Assembly (NCBI RefSeq): GCF_009728465.1
Contig: NZ_WOCD01000005.1
Span: 186,001-250,000 of the forward strand
Source of the DNA: Psychrosphaera haliotis
Lineage (GTDB): Bacteria > Pseudomonadota > Gammaproteobacteria > Enterobacterales > Alteromonadaceae
Direction: 5' to 3'
DNA length: 64,000 nucleotides
Made by a program: the position numbers and the translations under genes. A model generated the notes under the pieces. It had not been told where the DNA came from, did not search any database, and saw only the letters and a program-made list of their open reading frames with translations. Below, in pieces: positions 38,601-47,766 of the stretch (position 1 is its first letter; each line of letters starts with the position of its first letter).

Positions 38601-39816
38601 ATGAATACAAGCTGGACAGTTGCCAATACTCAATTTGAGTTACATCGTTATCCACCTAATCAGCATGACAAGTCCTTACAAGCCTGGGACAGTTTCTGAT
38701 GACTTAGTGGTGCAACATGTTCTCGACACCTACCAGCACACTCTACCTCTGCCTGACATTTTAGTTTATGACGACTTATTTGGTGCAATTTCGCTAGCCT
38801 TAAATAACTTTCCGCTAAGCTGTGTGGTAGATTCTTACGTTAGTAAAATGGCAATTGAATACAACCATGAACACAATTCAAAAGTTTCGCCTATCGTTTA
38901 TAACTCTTTAGAAAAACCATCCGCAGCCTCAATTATTGTTATCAAATTAACTAAAAACTTAGCTTACCTGGAGCACCAATTACAGGCTATAAATCAGTAC
39001 CAAGAAAACTGTGACATTATTGCGACCGGTAAAACAACGCTTGTAACCACTTCCGTTATGAAGCTATTTGAGCGTTATTTTGATGATGTTTCTAGCAGCC
39101 TAGCTAAGAAAAAGAGTCGGTTGATCTTTGCTAAAAAGCAACACAACAAATTAGTAGACGATGCCAATCTATTGAAACCTAAGTTTGAGGCCAAATGGCC
39201 AGAGCAAAATTTAGTATTGCGTTCACACGCCAACGTTTTTAGCAAAGACCAAATTGATATTGGTGGCCGTTTTTTAGCGGATCACTTACCATTGTTAACA
39301 AAGCAGGATAATAACTTCACTGTCATTGATTTAGGTTGTGGCAACGGATTACTAGGTTTGTGTTATCTGCAACAAAATAAAGACCGCATTAAAGAATTAA
39401 TCACAGACGAAGCATCACAACAAAATCTAGATTTTAAAATGATCTTCACTGATGAGTCACACATGGCAATAAATTCAGTACAACAAAATGTCGAAATCAA
39501 TGCCAATGAATTGATAAATGTATGTAATTTCAGTCAAGATGACTGTTTATCGCAACAACTTGATAATTCGGCGGATTTGATATTGTGCAACCCGCCATTT
39601 CACCAGCAAAATACCATCACAACTCATATTACTGAGCAAATGATAAAGCAGTCTGCAACGGTATTAAAAAGTAACGGCGTAATCTTGCTTGTTGCTAATA
39701 CACACCTCGCCTACCAGAAGATGTTAAAAGATACATTTGGTGGCTTTACTGTATTATCGAGTAACTCGAAATTTGTTATATATATGTGCCAACATAAAAA
39801 CGTAAATAAAAGATAA
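38601..39816 (+). CDS. rlmG: RlmG, 23S rRNA (guanine-1835-N2)-methyltransferase, frameshifted near the N-terminus
   Basis: SAM-dependent rRNA methyltransferase, about 404 residues after correction. The true N-terminus lies in another frame: ATG 38601 gives FELHRYPPNQ and SLQAWDSF, then a stop; one base too many at about 38692-38695 (TTTCTGATG) hides the join to DDLVVQHVLDTY. The main frame contains the degenerate N-terminal methyltransferase-like half, motif I VIDLGCGNGLLGL at about residue 240 and the catalytic NPPFHQQ at about 325. It is divergent from the AlkB-like gene with a gap of 25 bases. Confidence 0.9.
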
Positions 39817-39825
39817 GGTAGAACA

Positions 39826-40359
39826 ATGAAAAACTAATAAATATAGTCTCTGCAGCATTATTAACGTTAATACTAGGTGGCTGTGCGAATCAATTTGAAC
39901 AGGCGGTAAAATTAGCGCCAATCGCCATGTCTCCAAAACTACTAATGAGTGTCAAAACATCACGGTAAGCGATTCACGCGCACAACAGGCCATGGCAATG
40001 GTGAATAGTAGCGAATTCATGGAAGTGGCTAATATTACGAAACTAGTTTCACCTTGGCTAAAAAACACCTTAAAAACAAGTTCAAATGGTCGAAACAACT
40101 TAAACTTTGATATTACGACGGCTACAAGCTACATAAACAGTACGCCATGTCTTTTGAGTCAGAAGCCGTACTTGAGTGGACCGTGACGTTAGAGTCAGCA
40201 AACCGCACATGGAAAAAGAGTTATCAAACGGGCATTAACCAAGACGGGCCAATGAAATTTAGCCAAGAAGACGTTACTAAAAATATGAACCTTATGTTGA
40301 GCACATTATTAGAACGCACGCTTCAAGATGAAGAGTTTCAAAAAGCGTTAAGCCGCTAA
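39826..40359 (+). CDS. yajG: YajG-like lipoprotein, frameshifted three times
   Basis: Small lipoprotein of unknown function, recovered only by joining four frames. ATG 39826 is followed at once by a stop; adding one A to the run of five gives KLINIVSAALLTLILGGC, a lipoprotein signal. Further single-base losses near 39950 and near 40115 connect LAPIAMSPKLL with CQNITVSDSRAQQAM, then SPWLKNTLKTS and GYKLHKQYAMSFESEAVLEW to the end (corrected length about 178). The pattern of lipobox, VSDSRAQQ and the late AxxEWTVTLES strand resembles E. coli YajG. Its position upstream of ampG supports this, as yajG adjoins ampG in E. coli. A decayed gene is possible. Confidence 0.65.
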
Positions 40360-40376
40360 ACAAGGAGTTTCACTGA

Positions 40377-41011
40377 ATGAAAAAAGGATTAAACACACTG
40401 TTTAACGCTCTGCTGTGCTGTTCGTTATTGCTAGTTGCAGTTCAATCTCCTTTATCTCACTCAAGTGAGGTACCAAGAGGTGAATACATACAACCTGATA
40501 ATCTCTTTCCTAAAGTAAAGATGGAAACAAGCATCGGCTCGATAATCATTGAGCTTGATAGAAGTAAAACTCAAATTACCGTAGATAACTTTTTAAGTTA
40601 TGTTGTTGCCAAGCGATACGACAGTACTATTTTCCATCGTTTAGAGCCTGAGTTTGTGCTTCAAGGTGGTGGTTATAAAAAAGAAATGGATGATGTTTCT
40701 CAAGTCAAAGAGTTCAAGGAAATTATCAATGAGTCGGGCAGTGGATTAAAAAACAAACAGTTCACTATTTCTATGGCAAGGCAATATGAGCCACATACGG
40801 CAACCAGCCAATTCTTTTTCAACTTAGCGGATAACGACAGTTTAAATCCAGGAAAAAAGTGGGGTTACACCGTTTTGGCGAAGTAGTTGAAGGTTTCGAA
40901 GTACTGGAAAAGGCGATAGAAATTGGCAGTGAATACTCCGAAGAGCTTGGCTGGCCTAATTATCCTAAGAAAGAAATAAAAATAATTTCCGTTCAAATTT
41001 TGTCCATATAG
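40377..41011 (+). CDS. exported cyclophilin-type peptidyl-prolyl isomerase, frameshifted
   Basis: Periplasmic-type cyclophilin of about 211 residues after correction. An N-terminal signal peptide (LFNALLCCSLLLVAVQSPLS) is followed by the cyclophilin core: TSIGSIIIELD, IFHRLEPEFVLQGGGY (catalytic FHR) and ATSQFFFNLADN. The frame ends early at 40886 (GYTVLAK). Adding a T in the TTTT run at about 40870-40874 restores GYTVFGEVVEGFEVLEKA, a standard cyclophilin end, with the stop at 41011. It begins 17 bases after the yajG-like gene and is probably cotranscribed. Confidence 0.88.
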
Positions 41012-41106
41012 GTTTTTGTGTCTATACTGACTTAGGTTTAACGAAAAAGGCAGTATCGTTAAACCGTACCCTTTACTAATACAAATAACAAATAGGGGTG
41101 ATTAAA

Positions 41107-41430
41107 GTGGTAAAAACACACCGATTTATCCACAACAAAACGGATCAGCTAAGCTACTACGCTAATGCATTATTGGATGGAGAGATTCAAGATTCAGAAG
41201 TTGATTTATATTGTTGGGATACTATAGAGGAATGGTCACAAATTAACGCTAAAGAAGCATGCCTAACACCGTTGGAAAGTGCATTTTGGTATTTGTTGCA
41301 TCAGATTTCATTTTGGAGCTCATCTGAAATTCAGACGAGTGAAAAATTAAAAAATGAAATGGTTTCCTGCATTAGTTACCTGCAAGGGTATGGTCGATTT
41401 CCTGACTTTTGTTCAGGCATTCGACCTTAA
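41107..41430 (+). CDS. small conserved-looking hypothetical protein
   Basis: I do not recognise this protein. It is 107 residues long, soluble, acidic and tryptophan-rich (CWDTIEEWSQ, AFWYLLHQISFW), with a helical look and no signal peptide. I choose GTG 41107 (MVKTHRFIHNK) over the GTG at 41098 because the AGGGG ribosome-binding site at 41094-41098 leaves an 8-base gap to the former and overlaps the latter. Strong ribosome-binding site, codon use and a perfect terminator after it argue that it is a real gene. Its place between the cyclophilin and ampG gives no firm functional clue. Confidence 0.65.
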   Translation: MVKTHRFIHNKTDQLSYYANALLDGEIQDSEVDLYCWDTIEEWSQINAKEACLTPLESAFWYLLHQISFWSSSEIQTSEKLKNEMVSCISYLQGYGRFPDFCSGIRP

Positions 41431-41460
41431 CACTTGATATTCGGTAAAATCTTGACAACA

Positions 41461-41499
41461 ATCGGCCTATTAGTTTTACTTTTAGGCCGATTTTTATTT
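41461..41499 (+). terminator. terminator hairpin immediately before ampG
   Basis: Perfect 9-bp stem ATCGGCCTA / TAGGCCGAT with a 13-nt loop, followed by TTTTTATTTT. The proposed TTG start of ampG overlaps the last T of the tract. A TTGACA element lies at 41452-41457 with a weak TTTACT 17 bases on, so an ampG promoter may be embedded in the terminator. Confidence 0.85.
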
Positions 41500-42836
41500 T
41501 GAGCACCGCACTTTCAACATATTCCCAAACTCTATTAAATTTACTGGCTTCATTTAAAGTTTACTTTCAGCTTAATGTCATTCGTCTATTTGCTTTTGGC
41601 TTTGCGGCTGGTCTACCGCTTATGTTGGTATTTTCTTCACTGTCATTTTGGTTGCGAGAAGCCGGTGCCGAACGAAGTGCAATAGGCTTTTTTAGCTGGA
41701 TAACGCTGGCCTATGCAATAAAATGGATTTGGGCACCAGCCGTAGATAAATTCAAGCTGCCAATTCTGCATAAACTTTTAGGGCGTCGGAGAAGCTGGCT
41801 ATTGCTGAGCCAAAGCTGTTTAGTTTTTAGCATTGCAGCAATGGCACTAACAAACCCAGCGGATAACCTTTTTGTAATGGCCATTGCGGCAGTATGTGTG
41901 GCATTTTCTTCTGCTACCCAAGATATTGTCATTGATGCCTATAGAATCGAGTCAGGCGATGATAAGCAACAAGCTGCGATGGCAGCGGCTTACATGATTG
42001 GTTATCGACTAGCAATGATCGTGGCCACAGCGGGTGTCCTTTACTTTACCGCCCTATTTGAATCGGCTCAGAACTACGACTTCAACGCTTGGCAGTCTAG
42101 CTACTTCATAATGGCTGGTTTAATGGCAAGCACCATGTTTATTACGCTTACTTCGCCAGAGCCCACACCAACAAATACTATTTCTTCGCCTAACTCAGTT
42201 AAGCAAACCCCAATTGAAAAGTTTAAAGTAGCATTTATTGATCCTGTACTGGATTTAATATCGCGCTATCGCACCCACGCTTTATTACTCATAGTACTAA
42301 TTGCAACCTACAGAGTTTCGGACATTGTAATGGGCGTAATGGCCAATGTTTTTTACGTCGATATGGGTTACACAAAACAAGAGATAGCGGCTATCTCTAA
42401 AGTATTTGGTGTAATAATGACCCTACTCGGCGCTTTTTTTGCCGGTGGTTTAATAAATCGCTTTGGTATTTTGCCAATACTTCTTGCTGGCGCCATATTA
42501 TCAGCAGTCACAAACCTTTTGTTTGTAGTGCTTTCACAGTCTTCCCACAGCACTGAACTACTAACCGTGGTTATATCTATTGATAATCTAAGTGCTGGCA
42601 TTGCTATGGCGGCATTAATAGCGTTTTTAAGCTCATTAACTAACAAGGAGTTTACTGCAACTCAGTATGCTTGGCTAAGCTCTGCAATGTTGTTACTGCC
42701 AAAGTCTATTGGTGGGTTTTCAGGGGTGTGGCTTGAAAGTATTGGTTACACTAACTTTTTTACACTCACAGCTTTATTAGGTTTGCCAACGATCATTGCT
42801 CTCGTTATTTTAATAAAACAAAAATGGCATGCATAA
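41499..42836 (+). CDS. ampG: AmpG, muropeptide (anhydro-GlcNAc-MurNAc-peptide) permease
   Basis: MFS transporter of 445 residues that brings cell-wall recycling products into the cytoplasm, where AmpD (also in this window) degrades them. The first helix region FAFGFAAGLPLMLVFSSLSFWLREAG and the loop LLGRRRSWLLLSQ are AmpG hallmarks, and AFSSATQDIVIDAYRIE at about residue 135 is the strongly conserved family motif. The only available start upstream of this domain is TTG 41499, which lies at the end of a terminator with no ribosome-binding site, so the exact start is uncertain. A palindromic terminator overlaps its stop codon. Confidence 0.88.
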   Translation: MSTALSTYSQTLLNLLASFKVYFQLNVIRLFAFGFAAGLPLMLVFSSLSFWLREAGAERSAIGFFSWITLAYAIKWIWAPAVDKFKLPILHKLLGRRRSWLLLSQSCLVFSIAAMALTNPADNLFVMAIAAVCVAFSSATQDIVIDAYRIESGDDKQQAAMAAAYMIGYRLAMIVATAGVLYFTALFESAQNYDFNAWQSSYFIMAGLMASTMFITLTSPEPTPTNTISSPNSVKQTPIEKFKVAFIDPVLDLISRYRTHALLLIVLIATYRVSDIVMGVMANVFYVDMGYTKQEIAAISKVFGVIMTLLGAFFAGGLINRFGILPILLAGAILSAVTNLLFVVLSQSSHSTELLTVVISIDNLSAGIAMAALIAFLSSLTNKEFTATQYAWLSSAMLLLPKSIGGFSGVWLESIGYTNFFTLTALLGLPTIIALVILIKQKWHA

Positions 42837-42850
42837 GCATGCCGTTTTTG
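42826..42850 (+). terminator. ampG: terminator overlapping the ampG stop codon
   Basis: GGCATGC-ATAA-GCATGCC, a perfect 7-bp stem with a 4-nt loop, followed by GTTTTTG. The ampG stop TAA forms part of the loop. Confidence 0.8.
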
Positions 42851-42859
42851 TCTGAAATA

Positions 42860-43111
42860 CTATTGAGCGATCTTTTTTAAACCTTCCAAAGGATCAATAT
42901 CAAGCGCTTTGCAATATCTGACGTACTCTATGATGTCTAAACGGCGTTCTTGATTTTCGACTTTACCCACAAATGAGTGTGGGGTCCCAATAATTTGAGA
43001 CAACGTTCGCATGGTGTGGCCTTTTTCTTTACGTTTAACTTTAAGCCACGCCATTAAAATTTTATTTTCGTCAGATGAAACGCTACCGTTCATCATAGTT
43101 ACTACTCCCAT
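42860..43111 (-). CDS. small XRE-family helix-turn-helix regulator
   Basis: An 83-residue protein made almost entirely of a Cro/CI-type helix-turn-helix: LKVKRKEKGHTMRTLSQIIG, then the recognition helix region PHSFVGKVENQERRLDI, and the closing helix KALDIDPLEGLKKI. Such single-domain proteins often repress nearby genes. The start may be the internal ATG (MNGSVSSDE), 6 codons in. It is convergent with ampG and divergent from the MATE gene, the only candidate target across the 267-base gap, but no operator is obvious. Confidence 0.8.
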   Translation of the reverse strand: MGVVTMMNGSVSSDENKILMAWLKVKRKEKGHTMRTLSQIIGTPHSFVGKVENQERRLDIIEYVRYCKALDIDPLEGLKKIAQ

Positions 43112-43378
43112 TTATATACAATTTTTAATTTTAACCCCGACTGACACTCCCATATCAGCAGAGTATATTAGTAACACAGCAATAGAGGCCCATCAACTGT
43201 CTGTTAACGTTTCCTAACACTTTTTATAAGATACTGTTTTAAATGGAATTTAATAACCACATTAATATACGCTTGTAATATATTTGTCATATGGAATACG
43301 TTGTCATTCAGGTTTTCTCTTATCGACAAATTAAGATAAAACAGGCATTCTGCGCGCTCTATTCAGAGGTTCATTTTT

Positions 43379-44726
43379 ATGACTAAAAACCCACAACTAC
43401 GTAAAACCCTAAAACTTGCTTGGCCTATATCATTGCAAAGTATGTTGGTTACTTTTTTAAGTATGATTGATGTGATGATGGTTAGTCATTTGGGTGATGA
43501 AGCCATTGCTGCAGTAGGGTTGGGAAATCGTGTACTTTTTGTAGTAATGGTCATTATCATGGGCCTAAGCTGGGCCGTCGGTATTCTATCTGCGCAGTAT
43601 CACGGAGCCGGTAATGGCGATAAAATTCGTGGCACTATTATTATCGCTATTTGTTACTCTTTTATTGCACTGATTCCTGTAATTGTTGCTGCGTATTACT
43701 TGTCAGACGATGTAATGGGCTTGGGTAGCCTAGACCCTATAGTTATTGCATTAGGTGAAACTTACCTCTGGATCACAATGCCTAGCATGGTCTTTGTTGC
43801 CATTATTCAAATATTCGAGAATGCACTAAGAAGTATAAACCAAGTAAAGATACCGCTCGTTTTCAGTGCCATTTCTATCATATTAAACGTTGTACTCAAC
43901 TATTGGCTCATTAATGGTGGCCTTGGTATTTCCGCACTTGGTGTTGCTGGCGCGGCATGGGCAACGTCTATCTCTCGTCTATTTCAGTTAATTGCACTGG
44001 TTACTTTTCTACAATCTCAACGACATATATTGCACATCTCTTTAAATGATTTTGATTTCCTAAAAGTAAAATTGCATTGGCAGAAATTACTAAGTTTAGT
44101 TCTCCCTATGATGTTCAGTTTTGGTATTTGGTCACTTGGTTCTTTTACCTACCAACTTATCTTTGGGCGTATAGGCACAACAGAAACTCGCAGTTATTAG
44201 TATGCTCCTTCCTGTTGAAGGCATATTTCTATCCATATTTTTTGGTATCGCCTCGGCATGTTCTATTGTGGTGGGTCAGCATTTAGGTGCCAATCAATTA
44301 GATGAAGCTTGGAGCATGGCCAAGATTTTTTCTGTTTTAGGCCCTTTTGTAGCTTTGCTGATGGGCGGTTTGCTAATCCTATTTAATGATATTGTGTTAT
44401 CTCCTTATGAAGGGATATCAGAACAAACTCGACTGCTGGCCAAGTCTATTTTTTATATCGTGGGCGGCTTAGCTTGGCTAAAAGTTATAAACATGACATT
44501 AGCAATGGGTATTCTTAGAGCTGGCGGCGACAATCGCTTCTGCTTACTCACTGACACAATTTGTATGTGGCTAATTAGCATTCCGTTAGTATGGCTGGCG
44601 GCATTCTATTGGCAATTGTCATTTTTTTGGGTTGTTGTAATTATGTACTCAGAAGAGTTTTGTAAAATATTCATGTTTGCATGGCGAGTAAAGAATAAAC
44701 GTTGGATGAAAAACCTAACGTCGTAA
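43379..44726 (+). CDS. MATE family multidrug/Na+ antiporter, frameshifted
   Basis: Twelve-helix efflux protein of about 448 residues after correction. The N-terminal half shows LAWPISLQSMLVTFLSMIDVMMVSHLGDEAIAAVGL-type helices, the standard MATE start. The frame ends at 44200 after GRIGTTETRSY; removing one A of GAAACTC at 44182-44186 joins GTTE-LAVISMLLPVEGIF and the second half FFGIASACSIVVGQHLGA. Such pumps export cationic drugs in exchange for Na+ or H+, which fits the Na+ economy suggested by NQR. It is a single gene. Confidence 0.88.
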
Positions 44727-44818
44727 AGTTTTGAAACCTTTTATATTTTGACCCTAGTTAAGCTATCTATTAAAGTGAAAGCAATTACGAATAAATTGAT
44801 TTTGCTTGAGGATGTTTA

Positions 44819-45233
44819 ATGGAAACCCCTGATATTTTAATTGCTATTGGCAATTTTGCTTTATATTTTGGCATTAGTTTAGTTTTTCTAATGCTATTCA
44901 AATTTGTTTATACAATAGTCACACCACATGACGAGTGGACTCTGATAAAAGACCAACAAAACGTTGCGGCTTCTATAGGTTTTGGTGGCGCAATCATAGG
45001 TTTTGCTATTGCTTTAGCAAGTGCAGCAAGTAATTCTGTTTCTCTTTTAGATTTCGCAACGTGGGGCGTTATTGCCTTAATTGCACAATGCCTCGCATTT
45101 GCAGTGGTTTCGCTTTATTTTCATGCCTAAAATTGTAGAACGAATTGAGCAAAATGAAATTAGTGCGGGTGTTGTATTAGGTGCAACGAGCATTGCAATT
45201 GGCTTATTAAATGCTGCTTGCATGAGTTACTAA
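44819..45233 (+). CDS. DUF350 membrane protein, frameshifted near the C-terminus
   Basis: Four-helix membrane protein of about 137 residues with two DUF350 repeats: helices at about 10-32 and 55-75, then 82-103 and 112-135. The frame ends at 45130 (SLYFHA); removing one T of the TTTT at 45117-45120 gives YFMPKIVERIEQNEISAGVVLG, the second repeat, and a stop at 45233. It is the first gene of a three-gene unit with ygiB and ygiC homologues, the same order as yjfL-yjfM-yjfC of E. coli. Function of the family is unknown. Confidence 0.85.
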
Positions 45234-45242
45234 GGAGTTACG

Positions 45243-45887
45243 ATGAAGAGAAGTAAAATAACTCTCCTTCCTAATGCCGCTAATTTTGATGGACTTAGTA
45301 ATACTGGGCGTCAACTTACTCGACCATTATATTTAGGGTTAACTGGTTTACTACTTTCTGGTTGTGGTGAGCCTGACTACACCGCCATTGTTGCCAATAC
45401 GGTAGAAGATTGTGTTGCCGATACCAGCTTAGACTTCCAACAATGCGAAGTCGCCTACCAAGAAGCTCTAGAAGAAGCGCAGCGAACAGGCCCAAGCTTT
45501 TTTAATGAGCAAGACTGCGAATGGGAATTTGGAGCAGAAAACTGCTATCAAGATAATGATACAAATTACTTTTTCCCATTGATGGCGGGTTACCTAATTG
45601 CAGATGCGTTATTTGACTCTAAAAAGCGCAAGTATCGTGGTACTTATACACCGGTATTTGGATACAAGCGAAAAGGCTCCAAATTTAATAATAAATACAT
45701 GTTTGCGGACGGTAATGCGCTTGGCTCCATGAATAAAATGGCCTTTAAAGTTCCAAAAAATTCATTAAAACCTAAGCCGACTTTCGCAAGAACCGTATCT
45801 CGCGGAGGCTTTGGCCAAGTAGCAGCACAAAAAGTAAAAATAAATCAAAGACGTTCAACCAATCGAAATCGCAGTTGGGGCGGCTAA
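45243..45887 (+). CDS. ygiB: DUF1190 lipoprotein (YgiB/YjfM family)
   Basis: A 214-residue protein with an unusually long leader, starting MKRSK and ending in a lipoprotein signal at LGLTGLLLSGC-GEPDY (lipidated Cys about residue 41). It then shows the paired-cysteine pattern of DUF1190 (NTVEDCVADTSLDFQQCEVAYQ, then DCEWEFGAENC), the FFPLMAGYLIADALF segment and the basic C-terminus TVSRGGFGQVAAQKV ending NRSWGG, which matches E. coli YgiB end to end. It lies 9 bases after the DUF350 gene and 2 bases before the ygiC-like gene. Confidence 0.88.
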   Translation: MKRSKITLLPNAANFDGLSNTGRQLTRPLYLGLTGLLLSGCGEPDYTAIVANTVEDCVADTSLDFQQCEVAYQEALEEAQRTGPSFFNEQDCEWEFGAENCYQDNDTNYFFPLMAGYLIADALFDSKKRKYRGTYTPVFGYKRKGSKFNNKYMFADGNALGSMNKMAFKVPKNSLKPKPTFARTVSRGGFGQVAAQKVKINQRRSTNRNRSWGG

Positions 45888-45889
45888 TT

Positions 45890-47062
45890 TTGTTCAGGCA
45901 CCCTATAAAACAACGTCAAAATTGGCAACAACTTGCAGAGAAACTAGGTTTTAAATTTCATACTATGCACGGTGAAGCCTATTGGGATGAAAGTGCTTAT
46001 TACGAGTTTAACTTAAAGCAAATTGAAGAAGATCTTGAGTCGCCGACGGAAGAGATTCATCAAATGTGTCTTGATATAGTTGATAGGGTCGTAAAAGACG
46101 AGTCCTTACTGACAAAGTTTTGTATTCCCGAACACAAGTGGGATTTCGTGCGAGATTCTTGGTTGGCTAAAGAAGATAGTTTGTATTCAAGACTAGACTT
46201 TGCCTACGATGGACACTCTCCTGCTAAGTTATACGAGAATAATGCCGATACTCCAACGTCAGTATATGAAACTGGTTTTTGGCAATGGCTGTGGCTTGAA
46301 GACAACGTAGATTCCACTATTCTCCATCGTAGAAGTGATCAATTTAATAGTCTTCAGGACAAGCTAATTCATAGGTTTAGGCAGTTATTATTGAACAAGC
46401 CTGGCCACATATTGCACTTCTCTTGTTGTAAAGAAAGCGATGAAGACAGGGGGACAGTTCAGTACCTTCAAGACTGTGCGTCAGCCGCTGGTGTACCCAA
46501 TAAATTTGTTTATATAGAGGACATTGGTATCTCTAATGGTCAGCAATATACTGACTTAGATGATCAAATTATCACTTGGATGTTTAAATTATATCCTTGG
46601 GAATTTATGTTTAACGAATCCTTTGGTGACTCGCTAAAAGTAGACACGGAAATGGCTTGGCTAGAGCCTGCATGGAAGAGTCTAATTTCTAACAAAGCAA
46701 TATTACCTATGCTTTGGAAACACTTTCCACACCACCCAAACTTATTGCCTGCATATTTTGAAGAGGAACTTTCTCTTAGTTCAAGTATCAAAAGTTTGGT
46801 AAAAAAACCCATTTTCTCCCGTGAGGGAGCTAATATTAGCTTTATTGATGGAACGCAGGCGACAACCATGTCAGATGGACCATACGGTCAGGAAGGGTAT
46901 ATATACCAAGAAAAACATCTGTTGCCTAAGTTTGGAGACAACTACACTCTTATAGGCAGTTGGTTGGTAAATGATAAAGCGGCTGGCATCTCTATTCGAG
47001 AAGATAGTCAGCCTATAACACAAGATTTAAGTCGGTTTGTACCGCATATTATTTTAAATTAG
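45890..47062 (+). CDS. ygiC: YgiC-like glutathionylspermidine-synthase family ATP-grasp protein
   Basis: Protein of 390 residues in the ATP-grasp family of glutathionylspermidine synthase, without the amidase domain, and so a probable peptide-bond-forming ligase of unknown substrate. Conserved blocks are AYWDESAYYEF, EIHQMCLDIVDRVV, LYENNADTPTSVYE, EDRGTVQYLQDCA, KPIFSREGANIS and FGDNYTLIGSWLVND, matching E. coli YgiC. The frame opens at 45875, but TTG 45890 (MFRHPIKQRQNW) lies after the ygiB stop and gives the family N-terminus, with the GGGGCGG region as possible ribosome-binding site. Translational coupling with ygiB is likely. Confidence 0.9.
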   Translation: MFRHPIKQRQNWQQLAEKLGFKFHTMHGEAYWDESAYYEFNLKQIEEDLESPTEEIHQMCLDIVDRVVKDESLLTKFCIPEHKWDFVRDSWLAKEDSLYSRLDFAYDGHSPAKLYENNADTPTSVYETGFWQWLWLEDNVDSTILHRRSDQFNSLQDKLIHRFRQLLLNKPGHILHFSCCKESDEDRGTVQYLQDCASAAGVPNKFVYIEDIGISNGQQYTDLDDQIITWMFKLYPWEFMFNESFGDSLKVDTEMAWLEPAWKSLISNKAILPMLWKHFPHHPNLLPAYFEEELSLSSSIKSLVKKPIFSREGANISFIDGTQATTMSDGPYGQEGYIYQEKHLLPKFGDNYTLIGSWLVNDKAAGISIREDSQPITQDLSRFVPHIILN

Positions 47063-47077
47063 ATGAAAGGATTTAAC

Positions 47078-47650
47078 ATGAGAAAAAATATCAAATTGGC
47101 CTTGGCAGCAGCAATCACAGTTGCTCTCTCGGCATGTAGTTCAAACCCGACTCCAGAAGTACTTAATGAAAACATTCCTGACTGGGTATTAAACCCGTCA
47201 CTTGAAAACGGCATCGCGCATGCTGAGTGTGTTTCAAGTTCTGGTAATATGTCTATCGACAAAGCACAAGCCATAGCATTGGCTAGAGTTGGCTTAGCTC
47301 AACAAATTAGCACTCGCGTAAAAGCGTTAGATAAAACGTTCCAAGAACGAGTAGACGTAGATGGTAACTCTGCTATTGGTGCAACGTTCTCTTCAGTATC
47401 TAAACAAGTAACTAACCAAGCACTTGTAGGTGCCACTCCATTAAAAACAAGCTACGCAAACTTTAATGGCAAAAATCAATTATGTGTTTTAACTGGATTG
47501 AGCCCTGACAAAACAGAGAGTTTGTTCAAAAGTTTAGTAAGTGCAAGTAACAAGAATTTGTCTATGAATGATGAAAGCGTTTTATACCAAGAGTTTAAAG
47601 CGTATAAAGCACAACAAGAACTAGATAGAGAACTTGAAAAAGGAAACTAG
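47078..47650 (+). CDS. LPP20 family lipoprotein
   Basis: Exported lipoprotein of 190 residues: MRKNIKLALAAAITVALSAC-SSNP. The mature part has the LPP20/DUF400-type start IPDWVLNPSLENGIAHAECV and the helix KAQAIALARVGLAQQISTRVKALDKTF, typical of the family of cell-surface lipoproteins with unknown function. ATG 47078 is preferred to 47063 because the AAAGGA ribosome-binding site is 6 bases before it. It follows ygiC by 15 bases and is probably the last gene of the same transcript. Confidence 0.82.
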   Translation: MRKNIKLALAAAITVALSACSSNPTPEVLNENIPDWVLNPSLENGIAHAECVSSSGNMSIDKAQAIALARVGLAQQISTRVKALDKTFQERVDVDGNSAIGATFSSVSKQVTNQALVGATPLKTSYANFNGKNQLCVLTGLSPDKTESLFKSLVSASNKNLSMNDESVLYQEFKAYKAQQELDRELEKGN

Positions 47651-47720
47651 CCAAAATTGGTTAACCCTATTCACTAACTTTACTAGCTAACCTTATTAAC
47701 CAACCTGGCTTGTAGATAAT

Positions 47721-47754
47721 AAAAAGGCTTCAATTTAATAAATGAAGCCTTTTT
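47721..47754. terminator. bidirectional terminator between the LPP20 gene and the 47767 gene
   Basis: Perfect 12-bp stem AAAAAGGCTTCA / TGAAGCCTTTTT with a 10-nt loop; it gives a T run on both strands and serves two convergent transcripts. Confidence 0.9.
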
Positions 47755-47766
47755 TGTTTCGTCGAC

